Shown piece after piece: positions 25,147 to 34,087 of a stretch of DNA of 64,000 bases. The first letter of the stretch is position 1, and each line of letters opens with the position of its first letter. The notes under the pieces are model-generated. The model had not been told where the DNA came from. It worked only from the letters and a program-made list of their open reading frames with translations, and did no database searches. Source of the DNA: Paenibacillus pasadenensis (GTDB lineage: Bacteria > Bacillota > Bacilli > Paenibacillales > Paenibacillaceae); the NCBI RefSeq assembly GCF_023715725.1, contig NZ_JAMBOT010000004.1:1-64000 (forward strand), read 5' to 3'. The position numbers and the translations under genes are program-made.

Positions 25147-26517
25147 ATGAGTCTTACTTTGTGCAACGTGCATTTCTCGGATAAAAACGATCGAACCGTA
25201 TATATGTCCGGGTCTCTGTACCGATCACTAAAACTGTCGGGGATTGACAAGCTGCAAATTAAGCTGGGCCGCGAAACGGTCTCGGCGCCGGTCAAGGCCG
25301 TTCAACGCGAAGGCAACCACGTCTATTTGAGCGCCTCGCTGCGGCAGCAAATCCGCGTCCCGAAATCGGGCAATGTCTACATGATTCAATCCGCGGAAGA
25401 CGAAGTCCAGCTCGGACCTCTGATCGGTATTCTAAGCGACGGTTATGTGAACAACTCGCTTCCTTTCGGCTCCAGAACCGGCTTTATCAAAGAGCTGATC
25501 CGTACCGGAGACAAAAAAGCCTACTTTTTCGCCTTTTCTCCCCGTGACATCAATTGGGTGGAGGAAACCGTATACGGCTACTTCCTTGACGAGAACGGAT
25601 CCTGGTACCGTAAAACCGTGCCGCTGCCCGACGTCGTTTACAACCGTCTGCCGAGCCGCAAAGCCGAAACCGGCTCCTATATCAGCTCGCTGCGGGACCG
25701 CTTCGTGCGCAAAAGCATTCCTTTTTTCAACTGGAGCTTTTTCAATAAGTCCGATGTCTACAATTTGCTTGATAAAGACGTCGAAGCGCTGCGCCATCTC
25801 CCGGAATCGGTCTCCAGCCCCACTGACGAGCAGATTCGGGAGCTGCTGGAGAAGCATCATTTCGTCTACTTCAAACCTACCGCCGGGAGCTTGGGCGACG
25901 GTATCTTCCGGCTGACCTATCACCCGAAAAAAGGCTATTTCGCCCGTTACCGCAGCGGCGGCAAAAACGTGCTGCTGCGCTTTGGAAGCTTCCAAGAGCT
26001 GATGCGAATCATGCATGCGAGAGTCGGCGCTTCCTTTAAAAGTTATGTCGTGCAGCAGGGCATCCGGCTTGTTGAAATTGACGGCTGCCCGCTCGACTTC
26101 CGCTTCCACATGCACAAAAACGGCAAAAACGAATGGGTCACAGCAGGCGTTGGAGCCAAAAAAGCGGGCAAGGGCAGCGTGACGACGCATATTAAAAACG
26201 GCGGATCGCTTATGACTCCGGGCAACGCGCTTTCCCGCACGTTCGGCAGCGAAGCCGGCGAGGTTCTGGAAAAAGCGAAGCGGGTCGCGGTAAAGATGTC
26301 CGAAGCGATCGAGCGCAACTATCCGCACCGGCTTGGCGAGCTGGGACTTGACCTGGGCATCGACAAGGACGGGGACATCTGGATGTTCGAGGCGAACGCC
26401 AAGCCTGGACGTTCCATTTTTAAACACCCTGCGCTCAAATCAGAGGGCCGTGATTCGCTGGAGTATATCCTGGACCACTGCCTTTACCTGAGCCGTTTCC
26501 GGGGGAGGGATAGCTGA
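25147..26517 (+). CDS. YheC/YheD-family ATP-grasp protein, paralogue 3
   Basis: A 456-residue protein with the same two-part layout as paralogue 1: a beta-rich N-terminal domain (about 1-100, ending VQLGPLIGIL), then ATP-grasp with YFKPTAGSLGDGI, YVVQQGIRLVEID and LDLGIDKDGDIWMFEANAKPG. It differs at two places that are conserved in the others: DFRFHMHKN replaces DFRALVQKN, and the loop has GD in place of GK. AGGAGG precedes the ATG. The stop overlaps the next start (TGATG). Confidence 0.87.
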   Translation: MSLTLCNVHFSDKNDRTVYMSGSLYRSLKLSGIDKLQIKLGRETVSAPVKAVQREGNHVYLSASLRQQIRVPKSGNVYMIQSAEDEVQLGPLIGILSDGYVNNSLPFGSRTGFIKELIRTGDKKAYFFAFSPRDINWVEETVYGYFLDENGSWYRKTVPLPDVVYNRLPSRKAETGSYISSLRDRFVRKSIPFFNWSFFNKSDVYNLLDKDVEALRHLPESVSSPTDEQIRELLEKHHFVYFKPTAGSLGDGIFRLTYHPKKGYFARYRSGGKNVLLRFGSFQELMRIMHARVGASFKSYVVQQGIRLVEIDGCPLDFRFHMHKNGKNEWVTAGVGAKKAGKGSVTTHIKNGGSLMTPGNALSRTFGSEAGEVLEKAKRVAVKMSEAIERNYPHRLGELGLDLGIDKDGDIWMFEANAKPGRSIFKHPALKSEGRDSLEYILDHCLYLSRFRGRDS

Positions 26518-27683
26518 TGGAATTCGAGCACGAGCACAATATCTCCGCAACGGCGGAGCTGGCCGCCAAACGGCCGGTACTGGCCATTTTGACCGTAACC
26601 GGAACGAACAAGTTCGGCTTTCGAGGGAACCGGGCTAACTTCGCGGATCTGATCCGCACCGGCAGGGGAATGGGCTTTACCGTGTACGTGCTGACGATCC
26701 GCAGCTTGAAATTCACGAAACCGCTGCTCAGCGGCTTTTCTCTGAACGAAACAAGCGGGGAATGGGAAAGGGGGTTCTTCCCTTTTCCTGACCTGGTCTA
26801 CAACCGGATTCCCCGCCGGGAGGATGAGCTTCGGCCGCGGGTTCAACGCAAGCTAAGGCTGCTGCTGGCCACGCCGACGATTAAAGGCATATTCAATCCT
26901 GCCTTTTTTGATAAATGGGAGCTGTTCGAGTGGCTCAATAACTCGGAATCGACGAAAAAATATATTCCGGCCACCCGCAAAATGGCTTCCGCCGCCAGCC
27001 TCAACCGGATGATGACAAAACATCCTTACCTGTATCTGAAGCCGGTCAGCGGCAAAGCGGGCAAAGGCATTATGACCATCCGCGTCATGGAAGGGAAACC
27101 TCTCCCTTACCGGCTGCGCATCCAAGAAAAGAAAAAGAGCAGCACCTATAATTGTTCAACAGTAAGCAAGCTGTGGGCGCGTATTCTTAAAGAGAGCGGC
27201 GGCGAGATGTATATCGCGCAGCAGGGCATCCAGCTCGCCTCTTACGAGGACCGCCAATTCGACCTGCGGGCTCTTGTGCAAAAAAACACCATCGGCAAAT
27301 GGTCCGTAACCGGTATTGGTGCCCGCGTTGCCGGCAGCCGGAGCATTACGACGCATGTGCCGCGCGGCGGCAGCATCGAGGACCCTGAAAAACTTCTGGT
27401 GCAGGCCTTTGGAGCAGATCAGGCCCGGCTGCTGCTCGCCAAAACCCGTCTCGCCTGCGTGCAGCTTGCCGGGCAGATTGAAACCGCAAGCGGTGCCAGC
27501 TACGGCGAGATGTCGATGGATATCGGCGTGGATGCGGATGGCTCGTTATGGTTTTTTGAAGCCAACGCCAAGCCGATGAAATTCGACGAGCCGCATATCC
27601 GCAAAAAATCGCTGGAGCGGATTTTTCACTACTCCGCCTATTTAATGAAGTCGGGAAAGGCGGAAACCGCAGGAGGCGCATAA
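26517..27683 (+). CDS. YheC/YheD-family ATP-grasp protein, paralogue 4
   Basis: A 388-residue short-form member. After a 20-residue acidic leader it begins the core with RPVLAILTVTG. Motifs are YLKPVSGKAGKGI, YIAQQGIQLASYEDRQFDLRALVQKN and MDIGVDADGSLWFFEANAKP. The ATG shares a base with the stop of paralogue 3, with GGGGGAGGG upstream, so translation is probably coupled. The GNAT gene starts 1 bp after its stop. Confidence 0.87.
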   Translation: MEFEHEHNISATAELAAKRPVLAILTVTGTNKFGFRGNRANFADLIRTGRGMGFTVYVLTIRSLKFTKPLLSGFSLNETSGEWERGFFPFPDLVYNRIPRREDELRPRVQRKLRLLLATPTIKGIFNPAFFDKWELFEWLNNSESTKKYIPATRKMASAASLNRMMTKHPYLYLKPVSGKAGKGIMTIRVMEGKPLPYRLRIQEKKKSSTYNCSTVSKLWARILKESGGEMYIAQQGIQLASYEDRQFDLRALVQKNTIGKWSVTGIGARVAGSRSITTHVPRGGSIEDPEKLLVQAFGADQARLLLAKTRLACVQLAGQIETASGASYGEMSMDIGVDADGSLWFFEANAKPMKFDEPHIRKKSLERIFHYSAYLMKSGKAETAGGA

Positions 27684-27684
27684 C

Positions 27685-28416
27685 ATGAAGGTAGTGCTCC
27701 TGACCCCAAAGCAGTGGATGCGCAGCCGGAAGGAGCTCATTCAGCGAATGAGCTCCTGGGGAGGCGGCCGTCTGTCGACAGTCGGTTTGGCCGCTTTGCG
27801 GCGGCTTCAGCCGGAAGAGCTTGCTCCCGGTTCAAGCGCAAGCGGGAGCGGCGGCGGAGAACCGATCGCCGCTGTCGCAGTTGTCCTGCAGAACGGGCGC
27901 CTTGCCGGCGCAGCCTTCGCACGCAGGGCAGGCCGCGAGGCCTGCCTTGTCGCCGTCTCGCCGGCAGCGCGCGGCCGAGGCGCCGGTACGCTGCTGCTGC
28001 TTGAGCTGCAGAAGCAGTGGGACTCGCTCGCCTGCCGCGTCGCTGCCGATAATGCAGCAAGCATGCGGATGTGCTTTAATGCCGGCATGATCGCAGTCGG
28101 CATGTCCGAAGGCCCGACCGGCAAGCCGACCCTGCTGTTCCAAACCGGCGACAATAGCCCCGCAGCTGCCCGGCAAGCCGATCAAGAACGGTTAACCGCA
28201 ATTGCGGAATGTGCCGCCGCGCCGGAAAGCGGAGCTTTTAAGGGACCGCCGTCATTGGCAAAAGCCAAAGGCAGCGTACCGGAAGCTCCGGCAAGCCTGC
28301 CGTCTCCGCCTGCGGCGCTCCTGCGGGAACACGGAGCCCAGCGGCGAAATGCCGCATCAAGGAGTGATGATAGTGGCGAAGCCCATACTCGGCATTTTAA
28401 CCTTATACCTCGATGA
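27685..28416 (+). CDS. GNAT-family N-acetyltransferase in the YheC/D block
   Basis: A 243-residue protein whose central part (about 55-155) is a GNAT fold: the acetyl-CoA loop is VSPAARGRGAG, followed by a helix and the segment DNAASMRMCFNAGM. The last 75 residues are Ala/Pro/Ser-rich, look disordered and overlap the start of the next gene by 44 bp. The gene is packed between paralogues 4 and 5 and is probably co-translated with them. The acceptor is unknown; a small molecule or peptide made by the ATP-grasp enzymes is one option. Confidence 0.7.
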   Translation: MKVVLLTPKQWMRSRKELIQRMSSWGGGRLSTVGLAALRRLQPEELAPGSSASGSGGGEPIAAVAVVLQNGRLAGAAFARRAGREACLVAVSPAARGRGAGTLLLLELQKQWDSLACRVAADNAASMRMCFNAGMIAVGMSEGPTGKPTLLFQTGDNSPAAARQADQERLTAIAECAAAPESGAFKGPPSLAKAKGSVPEAPASLPSPPAALLREHGAQRRNAASRSDDSGEAHTRHFNLIPR

Positions 28417-29689
28417 TAATAAAACGCTGGAGGAACGCCAGATTTACCAGCGCATGATTGCAGCGGGCAAAAATATGGGCATGGAGGTTTTCGTATTCAC
28501 TCCGGCGGATGTGAATCATGATGAAGGCCGCATTAATGCCCTGTTCTACAATCCCGCCGAAAAAACGTGGTCGCGCAAATGGACTTCTTTTCCGCATATG
28601 ATTTTTGACCGCTGCCGTATCCAGAAAAGCCACCGGTTTGAGCAGCTGAGAAAATTTCGCTCGCGTTACAGCCATCTCAATTTTTTGAACCGGCCGCTCC
28701 GCAATAAGTGGACCGTCTACAAAACGTTATCCAATAAGTCCAAGTTCCAGGATAAACAGCCGCTCACAACGCTTTATACGAGCCACAAGGATTTAACGGA
28801 TATGCTGCGCAAGTTCCCGCTTGTTTTTCTTAAGCCGATCAACGGCACCGGCGGACGGGGAATACTTCGCATCGAGCGGCATAAAGACGGAAACTTCGGC
28901 ATTCAAGGCCGGGACCAGGAACGCAATATTATCCAGCCGCAAAAGGTCGGAGCAGCGGCGCTTCAGGAACGGCTTTCTTCGTGGAATCTGGGCAACGGAC
29001 AATATATCGTGCAGCAAGGGATCATGATTAGGCTTCCTGGCGGGCGTGTGCACGACTATCGTCTGCTTGTGCAGAAGAATGGGCGCGGCGAATGGGAGCC
29101 GACCGGCTGCGCAGGCAGAATCGGCGCGGCCGGCAGCATTACCTCCAATCTCCATGGCGGAGGCAAAGCGGTGATGATGGAGGATATTCTCTCCACGTGG
29201 ATCGGCGACGAGAAGCGCGCGCGGGAAGTCCGGCGCGAAACGGAGAGGTTCGGCGTCGAGGTGGCCGCCTATCTGGAGAAGCAGTACGACGAGTTATGCG
29301 AGCTGGCGCTTGACATCGCCATCGACCGCAAAGGCGGCATCTGGCTGCTTGAGGTCAATCCGAAGCCAGCCCGGGAAGTGTTCCGCCAATGCGGCGATAA
29401 CGATACGTACGAGCGGGCAATCGTTAAGCCGCTGGAATATGCGATGCATGTGTACGCTAATCGCGGAAAACGAAGCAGGTCGGAGCTTAAAACCGCCGAT
29501 TCGGATAACCAGTCCTCCGGCAATGCCTCAGCAGGCATGCAGACATCGGGATTAAATGCGGGGAAACGCCGCAAAAGCAGCGCCAAACGCCCCAAGAGCG
29601 GAAACGCGCAGAAGCCGTTCGCCCCATCGGACAACAATTGGGAGCTCCGCCCGCCCCGGCGCCGCAGCCCTTTTGATTTTTGGTTTTAA
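28373..29689 (+). CDS. YheC/YheD-family ATP-grasp protein, paralogue 5
   Basis: A 438-residue short-form member with a tail. The GTG at 28373 is chosen because AAGGAG lies 8 nt upstream (28359-28364); ATG 28367 is too close to it. The core begins AKPILGILTLYL and has FLKPINGTGGRGI, YIVQQGIMIRL, DYRLLVQKN and LALDIAIDRKGGIWLLEVNPKP. The last 80 residues are basic and Ser/Asn/Lys-rich (GKRRKSSAKRPKSG), as in spore-coat-associated proteins. It ends 2 bp before a bidirectional terminator. Confidence 0.87.
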   Translation: MAKPILGILTLYLDDNKTLEERQIYQRMIAAGKNMGMEVFVFTPADVNHDEGRINALFYNPAEKTWSRKWTSFPHMIFDRCRIQKSHRFEQLRKFRSRYSHLNFLNRPLRNKWTVYKTLSNKSKFQDKQPLTTLYTSHKDLTDMLRKFPLVFLKPINGTGGRGILRIERHKDGNFGIQGRDQERNIIQPQKVGAAALQERLSSWNLGNGQYIVQQGIMIRLPGGRVHDYRLLVQKNGRGEWEPTGCAGRIGAAGSITSNLHGGGKAVMMEDILSTWIGDEKRAREVRRETERFGVEVAAYLEKQYDELCELALDIAIDRKGGIWLLEVNPKPAREVFRQCGDNDTYERAIVKPLEYAMHVYANRGKRSRSELKTADSDNQSSGNASAGMQTSGLNAGKRRKSSAKRPKSGNAQKPFAPSDNNWELRPPRRRSPFDFWF

Positions 29690-29691
29690 AA

Positions 29692-29748
29692 AAAGCGGCA
29701 GGAGCTGTCCCGAAAGCCATTGGCTTTAAGGACTGCTTCTGCCGCTTT
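29692..29748. terminator. Bidirectional terminator
   Basis: AAAGCGGCAG (29692-29701) / CTGCCGCTTT (29739-29748), with further pairing inside and an A run on the left. It separates the YheC/D block from the convergent tetR gene. Confidence 0.82.
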
Positions 29749-29756
29749 GAGCATAG

Positions 29757-30326
29757 TTAATACCTTGATGTCAGGATGACAAACTGCTTCGCCAGATAAT
29801 GCGGCGTATAGGGCATGTCGTTGCGAAGCCAGCTGACAATAACGCCGATCAGGGCGGAAGAACCATACCATACGGCAATATCCTTCTGAACCTGATGATT
29901 CGCGGCTCCGGCCTCGATCCGCTTTCTTTCAACATGCTCGGACAATAGCTCTGTAATCAGCTTGAGCAGCCGCTCTGTAAAAATAGGAATCCGCCGGTCC
30001 GCCAGCACAGCCTTGTAAAACTTCGCGTTCCCTTCAATATGCTCCAGCAGGCTCACCAGCGGAGCCTCCTCGTCTCGGACGGTCCATCTTGCGGATAACA
30101 CCTCCGGCAGAATCCTTTTGATATCCTCCAGCATTTCTTCCGACATCTTGTCCATTAAATCCGGAATATCCCGATAGTGAAGATAAAAGGTTACACGGTT
30201 AATCGTGGCCCGCTCCGCAAGCCGATTAACCGTTATTTTCTCCACATCCATCTCCCCCAGCAGCTCTACAAAAGCGTCCTTAAGCAGCTGCCGTGTCCGC
30301 AGAATGCGGGGATCTACGCGGTTCAT
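29757..30326 (-). CDS. TetR-family transcriptional regulator
   Basis: A 189-residue regulator with an N-terminal helix-turn-helix (about 10-55; ITVNRLAERATINRVTFYLHYRD) and a helical ligand domain whose final part resembles TetR_C members in Bacillota. It is divergent from an MFS efflux gene 231 bp away and is likely its repressor. Direct repeats ACGACAGTTT at 30362-30371 and 30508-30517 in the gap are candidate contacts. Confidence 0.85.
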   Translation of the reverse strand: MNRVDPRILRTRQLLKDAFVELLGEMDVEKITVNRLAERATINRVTFYLHYRDIPDLMDKMSEEMLEDIKRILPEVLSARWTVRDEEAPLVSLLEHIEGNAKFYKAVLADRRIPIFTERLLKLITELLSEHVERKRIEAGAANHQVQKDIAVWYGSSALIGVIVSWLRNDMPYTPHYLAKQFVILTSRY

Positions 30327-30361
30327 GCTTTCTTCGATACGGCCTCATCCCTTCTACATAA

Positions 30362-30517
30362 ACGACAGTTTTGATTAATGTGTCTTATATTACCGGCTTA
30401 AACGACTGAAAGCGAAACCAAACGTGTCTTATTGACACTATCCGCTAATCTGTCGCTTGTGCTTCGAACAATTCTCTTTATAATCTAATTAATGACTTGT
30501 AAACTATACGACAGTTT
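30362..30517. promoter_or_regulatory. Divergent control region of tetR and MFS gene with repeated words
   Basis: ACGACAGTTT occurs at 30362-30371 and again at 30508-30517, each just upstream of one of the two divergent genes. GTGTCTTAT also occurs twice (about 30380 and 30425). These paired repeats are candidate TetR operators; neither is a clean palindrome. Confidence 0.4.
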
Positions 30518-30557
30518 GTAAATTAAATAAATAAGAAGTTGAAAGGATGATTATCCG

Positions 30558-32057
30558 TTGAGCTCTGCAGCTGCGACAGACCACACTAATTTTAAGAAAG
30601 GCCCTATCCTGTTTGTTATGATTTTAGGCGCCTTTCTGGCAACGCTGAACCAGACGGTAATGACCGTCGCTATTCCGGAATTAATTAAAGAATTTAATAT
30701 TGCTGCGGCTACGGCCCAGTGGCTGACGACGGGTTACATGCTCGTCAACGGCGTGCTCATTCCGATTACCGCCTATCTGATGCAGCGGTTTTCCACCCGC
30801 CAGCTGTTTCAGGCGTCGATGTGGATTTTTCTTGCTGGCACCATTGTCTCTGCGCTTGCCGTAGATTTTCCGTCCCTGCTGACCGGACGTTTGATCCAGG
30901 CTGCTGGCGCCGGAATCATCATGCCGCTGTTAATGAATGTCATCTTAACGATATTCCCGCCTGAGAAACGCGGCGCAGCGATGGGCATGGTCGGACTCGC
31001 CATCATTTTCGCGCCCGCAATCGGCCCTGTTCTTGCCGGTTACATCCTGCAAACCTACACCTGGGAAACGATGTTTTACGGCATGATTCCGTTTGCCGTC
31101 ATCGTCATCTTGTGCGGCTTCATCTATTTGAAAAACGTCTCGGAAACGGTCATCAGCAAAATCGATATGCTCAGCGTTATTTTCTCCACCGTCGGTTTCG
31201 GCGCTCTGCTGTACGGCTTCAGCCGTGCCGGCAGCCTGGGCTGGTCGAGCGGAGAAGTCATTGCGACTATAACAGCGGGCGTTGTGTCGCTAGCTCTGTT
31301 CACCTGGCGGCAGTTGGTATCGAGTAACCCTCTGCTGGATCTGCGGGTGTTCAAGTACAGCATGTTCTCGCTCACGACCGTCATCAACATTGCCATTACG
31401 ATGGTTATGTATGCGGATATGATGCTCCTCCCGCTGTACCTGCAAAACGCGCGCGGCTACACAGCCCTTGAATCCGGCTTGCTGATGCTGCCTGGCGCAG
31501 TTGTAATGGGCTTTTTAATGCCGGTTGCCGGGAAGCTGTTTGACCGGTTTGGCGCAAAATGGCTAGCCGTAATCGGCATGCTGATTACAATCGTGACCAC
31601 AATCGGTTTTATTGACCTGTCGGACTCGACAAGTTATACGTATCTCCTGCTGATGTCAACGGGACGCCGGATCGGGATGGCCTTGCTGCTCATGCCTGTT
31701 CAGACCGCCGGTCTCAATCAGCTGCCGCAAAAGCTGAACCCCCACGGCACCGCAATCTCCAATACGATCCGGCAGGTGGCCGGCGCCGTCGGCACATCCC
31801 TGCTCGTCACGATCATGACGGACCGGTCCAAGTTCCATGCTACAGAAATGATGGCAAGCGGAGCGGCCGGAATGACAGAGAAGCAGTTGAAGGTTGAAGC
31901 CATGATTCAAGGCATCAACGACTCTTACGTCGTCATTATCGGATTCGCCGCCATCGCGCTGCTGCTATCGTTTTTCATTCAACGCGGGAAACAGGCAGCT
32001 GCCGAAAAAATCGATCCATCCGTGAACTTGAAAGCTGCAGAGTCTGTGAAGTCCTAG
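30558..32057 (+). CDS. MDR-family MFS transporter (DHA2, EmrB/QacA type)
   Basis: A 499-residue protein with about 14 membrane helices. It carries the antiporter motif C region (APAIGPVLAGYIL) and the opening FLATLNQTVMTVAIPE typical of DHA2 exporters. The TTG at 30558 is taken as start because GAAAGGA lies about 10 nt upstream; an ATG nearby is followed at once by a stop. It is divergent from tetR, so drug-induced release of repression is likely. The substrate is unknown. Confidence 0.9.
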   Translation: MSSAAATDHTNFKKGPILFVMILGAFLATLNQTVMTVAIPELIKEFNIAAATAQWLTTGYMLVNGVLIPITAYLMQRFSTRQLFQASMWIFLAGTIVSALAVDFPSLLTGRLIQAAGAGIIMPLLMNVILTIFPPEKRGAAMGMVGLAIIFAPAIGPVLAGYILQTYTWETMFYGMIPFAVIVILCGFIYLKNVSETVISKIDMLSVIFSTVGFGALLYGFSRAGSLGWSSGEVIATITAGVVSLALFTWRQLVSSNPLLDLRVFKYSMFSLTTVINIAITMVMYADMMLLPLYLQNARGYTALESGLLMLPGAVVMGFLMPVAGKLFDRFGAKWLAVIGMLITIVTTIGFIDLSDSTSYTYLLLMSTGRRIGMALLLMPVQTAGLNQLPQKLNPHGTAISNTIRQVAGAVGTSLLVTIMTDRSKFHATEMMASGAAGMTEKQLKVEAMIQGINDSYVVIIGFAAIALLLSFFIQRGKQAAAEKIDPSVNLKAAESVKS

Positions 32058-32066
32058 TTCTATTAT

Positions 32067-32118
32067 AAAAATCGCCCGCCGTAAAACCTGATGGCTCAGG
32101 TCATGGCGGGCGATTTTT
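32067..32118. terminator. Bidirectional terminator
   Basis: AAAAATCGCCCGCC (32067-32080) / GGCGGGCGATTTTT (32105-32118), a perfect stem between the convergent MFS and HAD genes. Confidence 0.92.
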
Positions 32119-32130
32119 ATGCGATCATTG

Positions 32131-32820
32131 CTACGGCAGCAGATCAAGCAGCTCGCGGAAACGGACGATCTTGACGTCAGATCCGTCCAGCTCGGAGGAA
32201 GAACCAAAGTCCGCATAGGCGCAGCCGACTACGGCGAGCCCGTTGCGCTTGCCTGCATCCACATCGGAGGAACGGTCGCCTACCATCCAAGCCGAGGCAA
32301 CGCCGTTTTCATCCAGCAGCATGCGGACCAGCTCGGCCTTGGTCGCCGTCTCCCGTCCGCCGGCCGTGTACAAGCCGCTGAACAGCGGCTCCAGCCCTTT
32401 GTGCCGCACGATCGCCTCGACATAGTCTTGAAGGCCGTTGCTCGCTACAAAAAGACGGATTCCCTGTCCATGCAGCGCCTCCAGCGTCTCCAGAACTCCT
32501 TCATACAGCAGCCCTTCTCCTGCGGCCAGACCTTCCAGCTCAAAACGCAGCAGCAGCTCGTTGGCCCGGCTGCGCGCCTCCTCCGAAGCTTCAGGCATCA
32601 GCTTAAGCCAAATATCTTCCAGCAGCATGCCCAAACAGCCGAGCAGCGCCTCTACAGGCGGTTCAGGCTCCAGATATAGTCCTTCCTCGCGCAGCGTTTG
32701 GAAGATGCGCCCATGGGCCGTTAGCAGCAGCGTCTCGGTTTGCAGCAGCGTGCCGTCCATATCAAATATAACCGCTTCCGGCCTAAATAACGGATCCGGC
32801 TTTTCAAAGCCCACATTCAT
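32131..32820 (-). CDS. HAD-superfamily hydrolase
   Basis: A 229-residue HAD phosphatase with motif I FDMDGTLL, motif II ASNG, a conserved Lys (TATKAEL) and motif IV GDRSSDVDAG. The cap is an alpha-helical insert after motif I (subclass I), as in phosphoglycolate phosphatase and beta-phosphoglucomutase relatives. The substrate cannot be assigned. AAAGGAGAG precedes the ATG, and a start-less open frame ends 13 bp upstream. Confidence 0.88.
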   Translation of the reverse strand: MNVGFEKPDPLFRPEAVIFDMDGTLLQTETLLLTAHGRIFQTLREEGLYLEPEPPVEALLGCLGMLLEDIWLKLMPEASEEARSRANELLLRFELEGLAAGEGLLYEGVLETLEALHGQGIRLFVASNGLQDYVEAIVRHKGLEPLFSGLYTAGGRETATKAELVRMLLDENGVASAWMVGDRSSDVDAGKRNGLAVVGCAYADFGSSSELDGSDVKIVRFRELLDLLP

Positions 32821-32833
32821 TGTTTTCTCTCCT

Positions 32834-33031
32834 TTAATACCTAATCCCGGCGCTAATCGGTGAAACTTTACGCTCTATAATCGCTTCTTGCCGGTCGAGC
32901 CCAAGCTCCCGCGCCTTTCTGGCGAAGCGCTCCCGGTCATCATGAGCCTCCCGCTTCCGATAGTGGCATGTCCAAAGCAGCTTGATCAAAATGTATCGGG
33001 AGGCGAGCGCTAAGGCAAGCTCTTTTTCATT
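32834..33031 (-). pseudogene. Open frame without a start codon upstream of the HAD gene
   Basis: Sixty-five codons are open from just after a TAG (33032-33034) to TAA (32834-32836), with charged coding-like sequence such as KLLWTCHYRKREAHDDRE and ELGLDRQEA. There is no ATG or GTG in frame and the only TTG lacks a ribosome site. It may be the remains of a small gene or use a non-standard start. The rest of 32821-33162 shows nothing else. Confidence 0.25.
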
Positions 33032-33162
33032 CTATGGGAATTTAATTTGAAGCTTGCCGGTTCCATCAAAGCGGCATCCATGCCAAAAAGCCGGAGAATT
33101 TGTCCCCGGCCTTGCTGCGTATGTTCGTTCAAAGCTGTTATGTCGGCTCAATCATCTGTCTG

Positions 33163-33732
33163 TCAGTACACTTTCTTTTGCCCCATATCGGCCTTAATAA
33201 TTTCCACCGCCTCCTTGAAGCGCATCGCATGGACGATTTCCCGCTCCCGCAGAAATTTCAGGCTGTCCTGCAAATCCACGTCGTCCGTGTAGTCGATCAG
33301 CCATTGATAGGTCGCCCGCGCCTTTTCCTCCGCCGCAATATCCTCATAAAGATTCGCTAGCGGATCGCCTTTTGCCGCAATATAGGAAGCTGTCCACGGT
33401 ACGCCTCTAGCGTTGCTGTAAAAAAGGTCGCCCCCATGATTGACAAAGTCCTCGCCGAGCCCCGCCGCCCGCAGCTGCTCCGGCGTTGCATCCTTCGTCA
33501 GCTTGTAAATCATCGTGGCAATCATCTCCAGGTGAGCGAACTCCTCCGTGCCGATGTCGTTAAGAACGCCGATGACCTTATCCGGGATCGTATACCTCTG
33601 GTTCAGGTACCGCAGCGCAGCCGCCAGCTCTCCATCCGCGCCGCCGTACTGCTCGGTCAGAAACTTCGCCATCATCGGGTCGCATTTGCTCACTTTAACC
33701 GGGTACTGCAGCTTTTTTTCGTATAGCCACAT
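33163..33732 (-). CDS. cotJC: Spore coat protein CotJC (manganese catalase-like)
   Basis: A 189-residue ferritin-like protein of the CotJC/manganese catalase family. Metal-ligand segments GTEEFAHLEMIATMIY and AAEEKARATYQWL are present, as is the N-terminal MWLYEKKLQYPV typical of CotJC. Length matches Bacillus CotJC. It is the third cotJ gene, about 350 bp after cotJB, a wider gap than usual. It is expressed in the mother cell and placed in the coat. Confidence 0.93.
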   Translation of the reverse strand: MWLYEKKLQYPVKVSKCDPMMAKFLTEQYGGADGELAAALRYLNQRYTIPDKVIGVLNDIGTEEFAHLEMIATMIYKLTKDATPEQLRAAGLGEDFVNHGGDLFYSNARGVPWTASYIAAKGDPLANLYEDIAAEEKARATYQWLIDYTDDVDLQDSLKFLREREIVHAMRFKEAVEIIKADMGQKKVY

Positions 33733-33897
33733 GTGTGCATCCCCCCTTCGTATAAAAGTCCGTGAGGCCAGACGTTATCCGAAAGCTTGCCGAGCCTAGT
33801 AAACGGGCTCCTGTTCGTACTCAGAGCTTCTGCAGCGATTCAGAACGCAGCGCTGAAATTTAAATGAGCGCAACAGACTAACCTTTCATGAACGCAT

Positions 33898-34086
33898 TCA
33901 GTCGCCAGGCTCCTTTTCCGCCTCCCGGCTAGCATGCGTTAAAGGAGCTTCCCTCGTTATTTCCGGCCGCACCGCAGCAATAGCAGCGGCGCACGGACGC
34001 CCGCAGGCTCCACGGCAGCCGCCGCTGCGGATTCGTTCCGGATCCGATCCAATTGCCGGAGCCTTCTCTTCCATTTCCTTACACAT
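33898..34086 (-). CDS. Possible small Cys-containing protein between cotJB and cotJC
   Basis: A 62-codon frame starting at ATG 34086, overlapping the cotJB stop. It contains SGGCRGACGRPC, a compact three-Cys cluster, then a charged tail. It fills part of the 355-bp gap in the cotJ operon. The ribosome site is weak (AGG about 8 nt upstream), and a second in-frame ATG with AAGGA just before it is an alternative. It could be a small coat protein or chance. Confidence 0.3.
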   Translation of the reverse strand: MCKEMEEKAPAIGSDPERIRSGGCRGACGRPCAAAIAAVRPEITREAPLTHASREAEKEPGD

Positions 34087-34087
34087 T

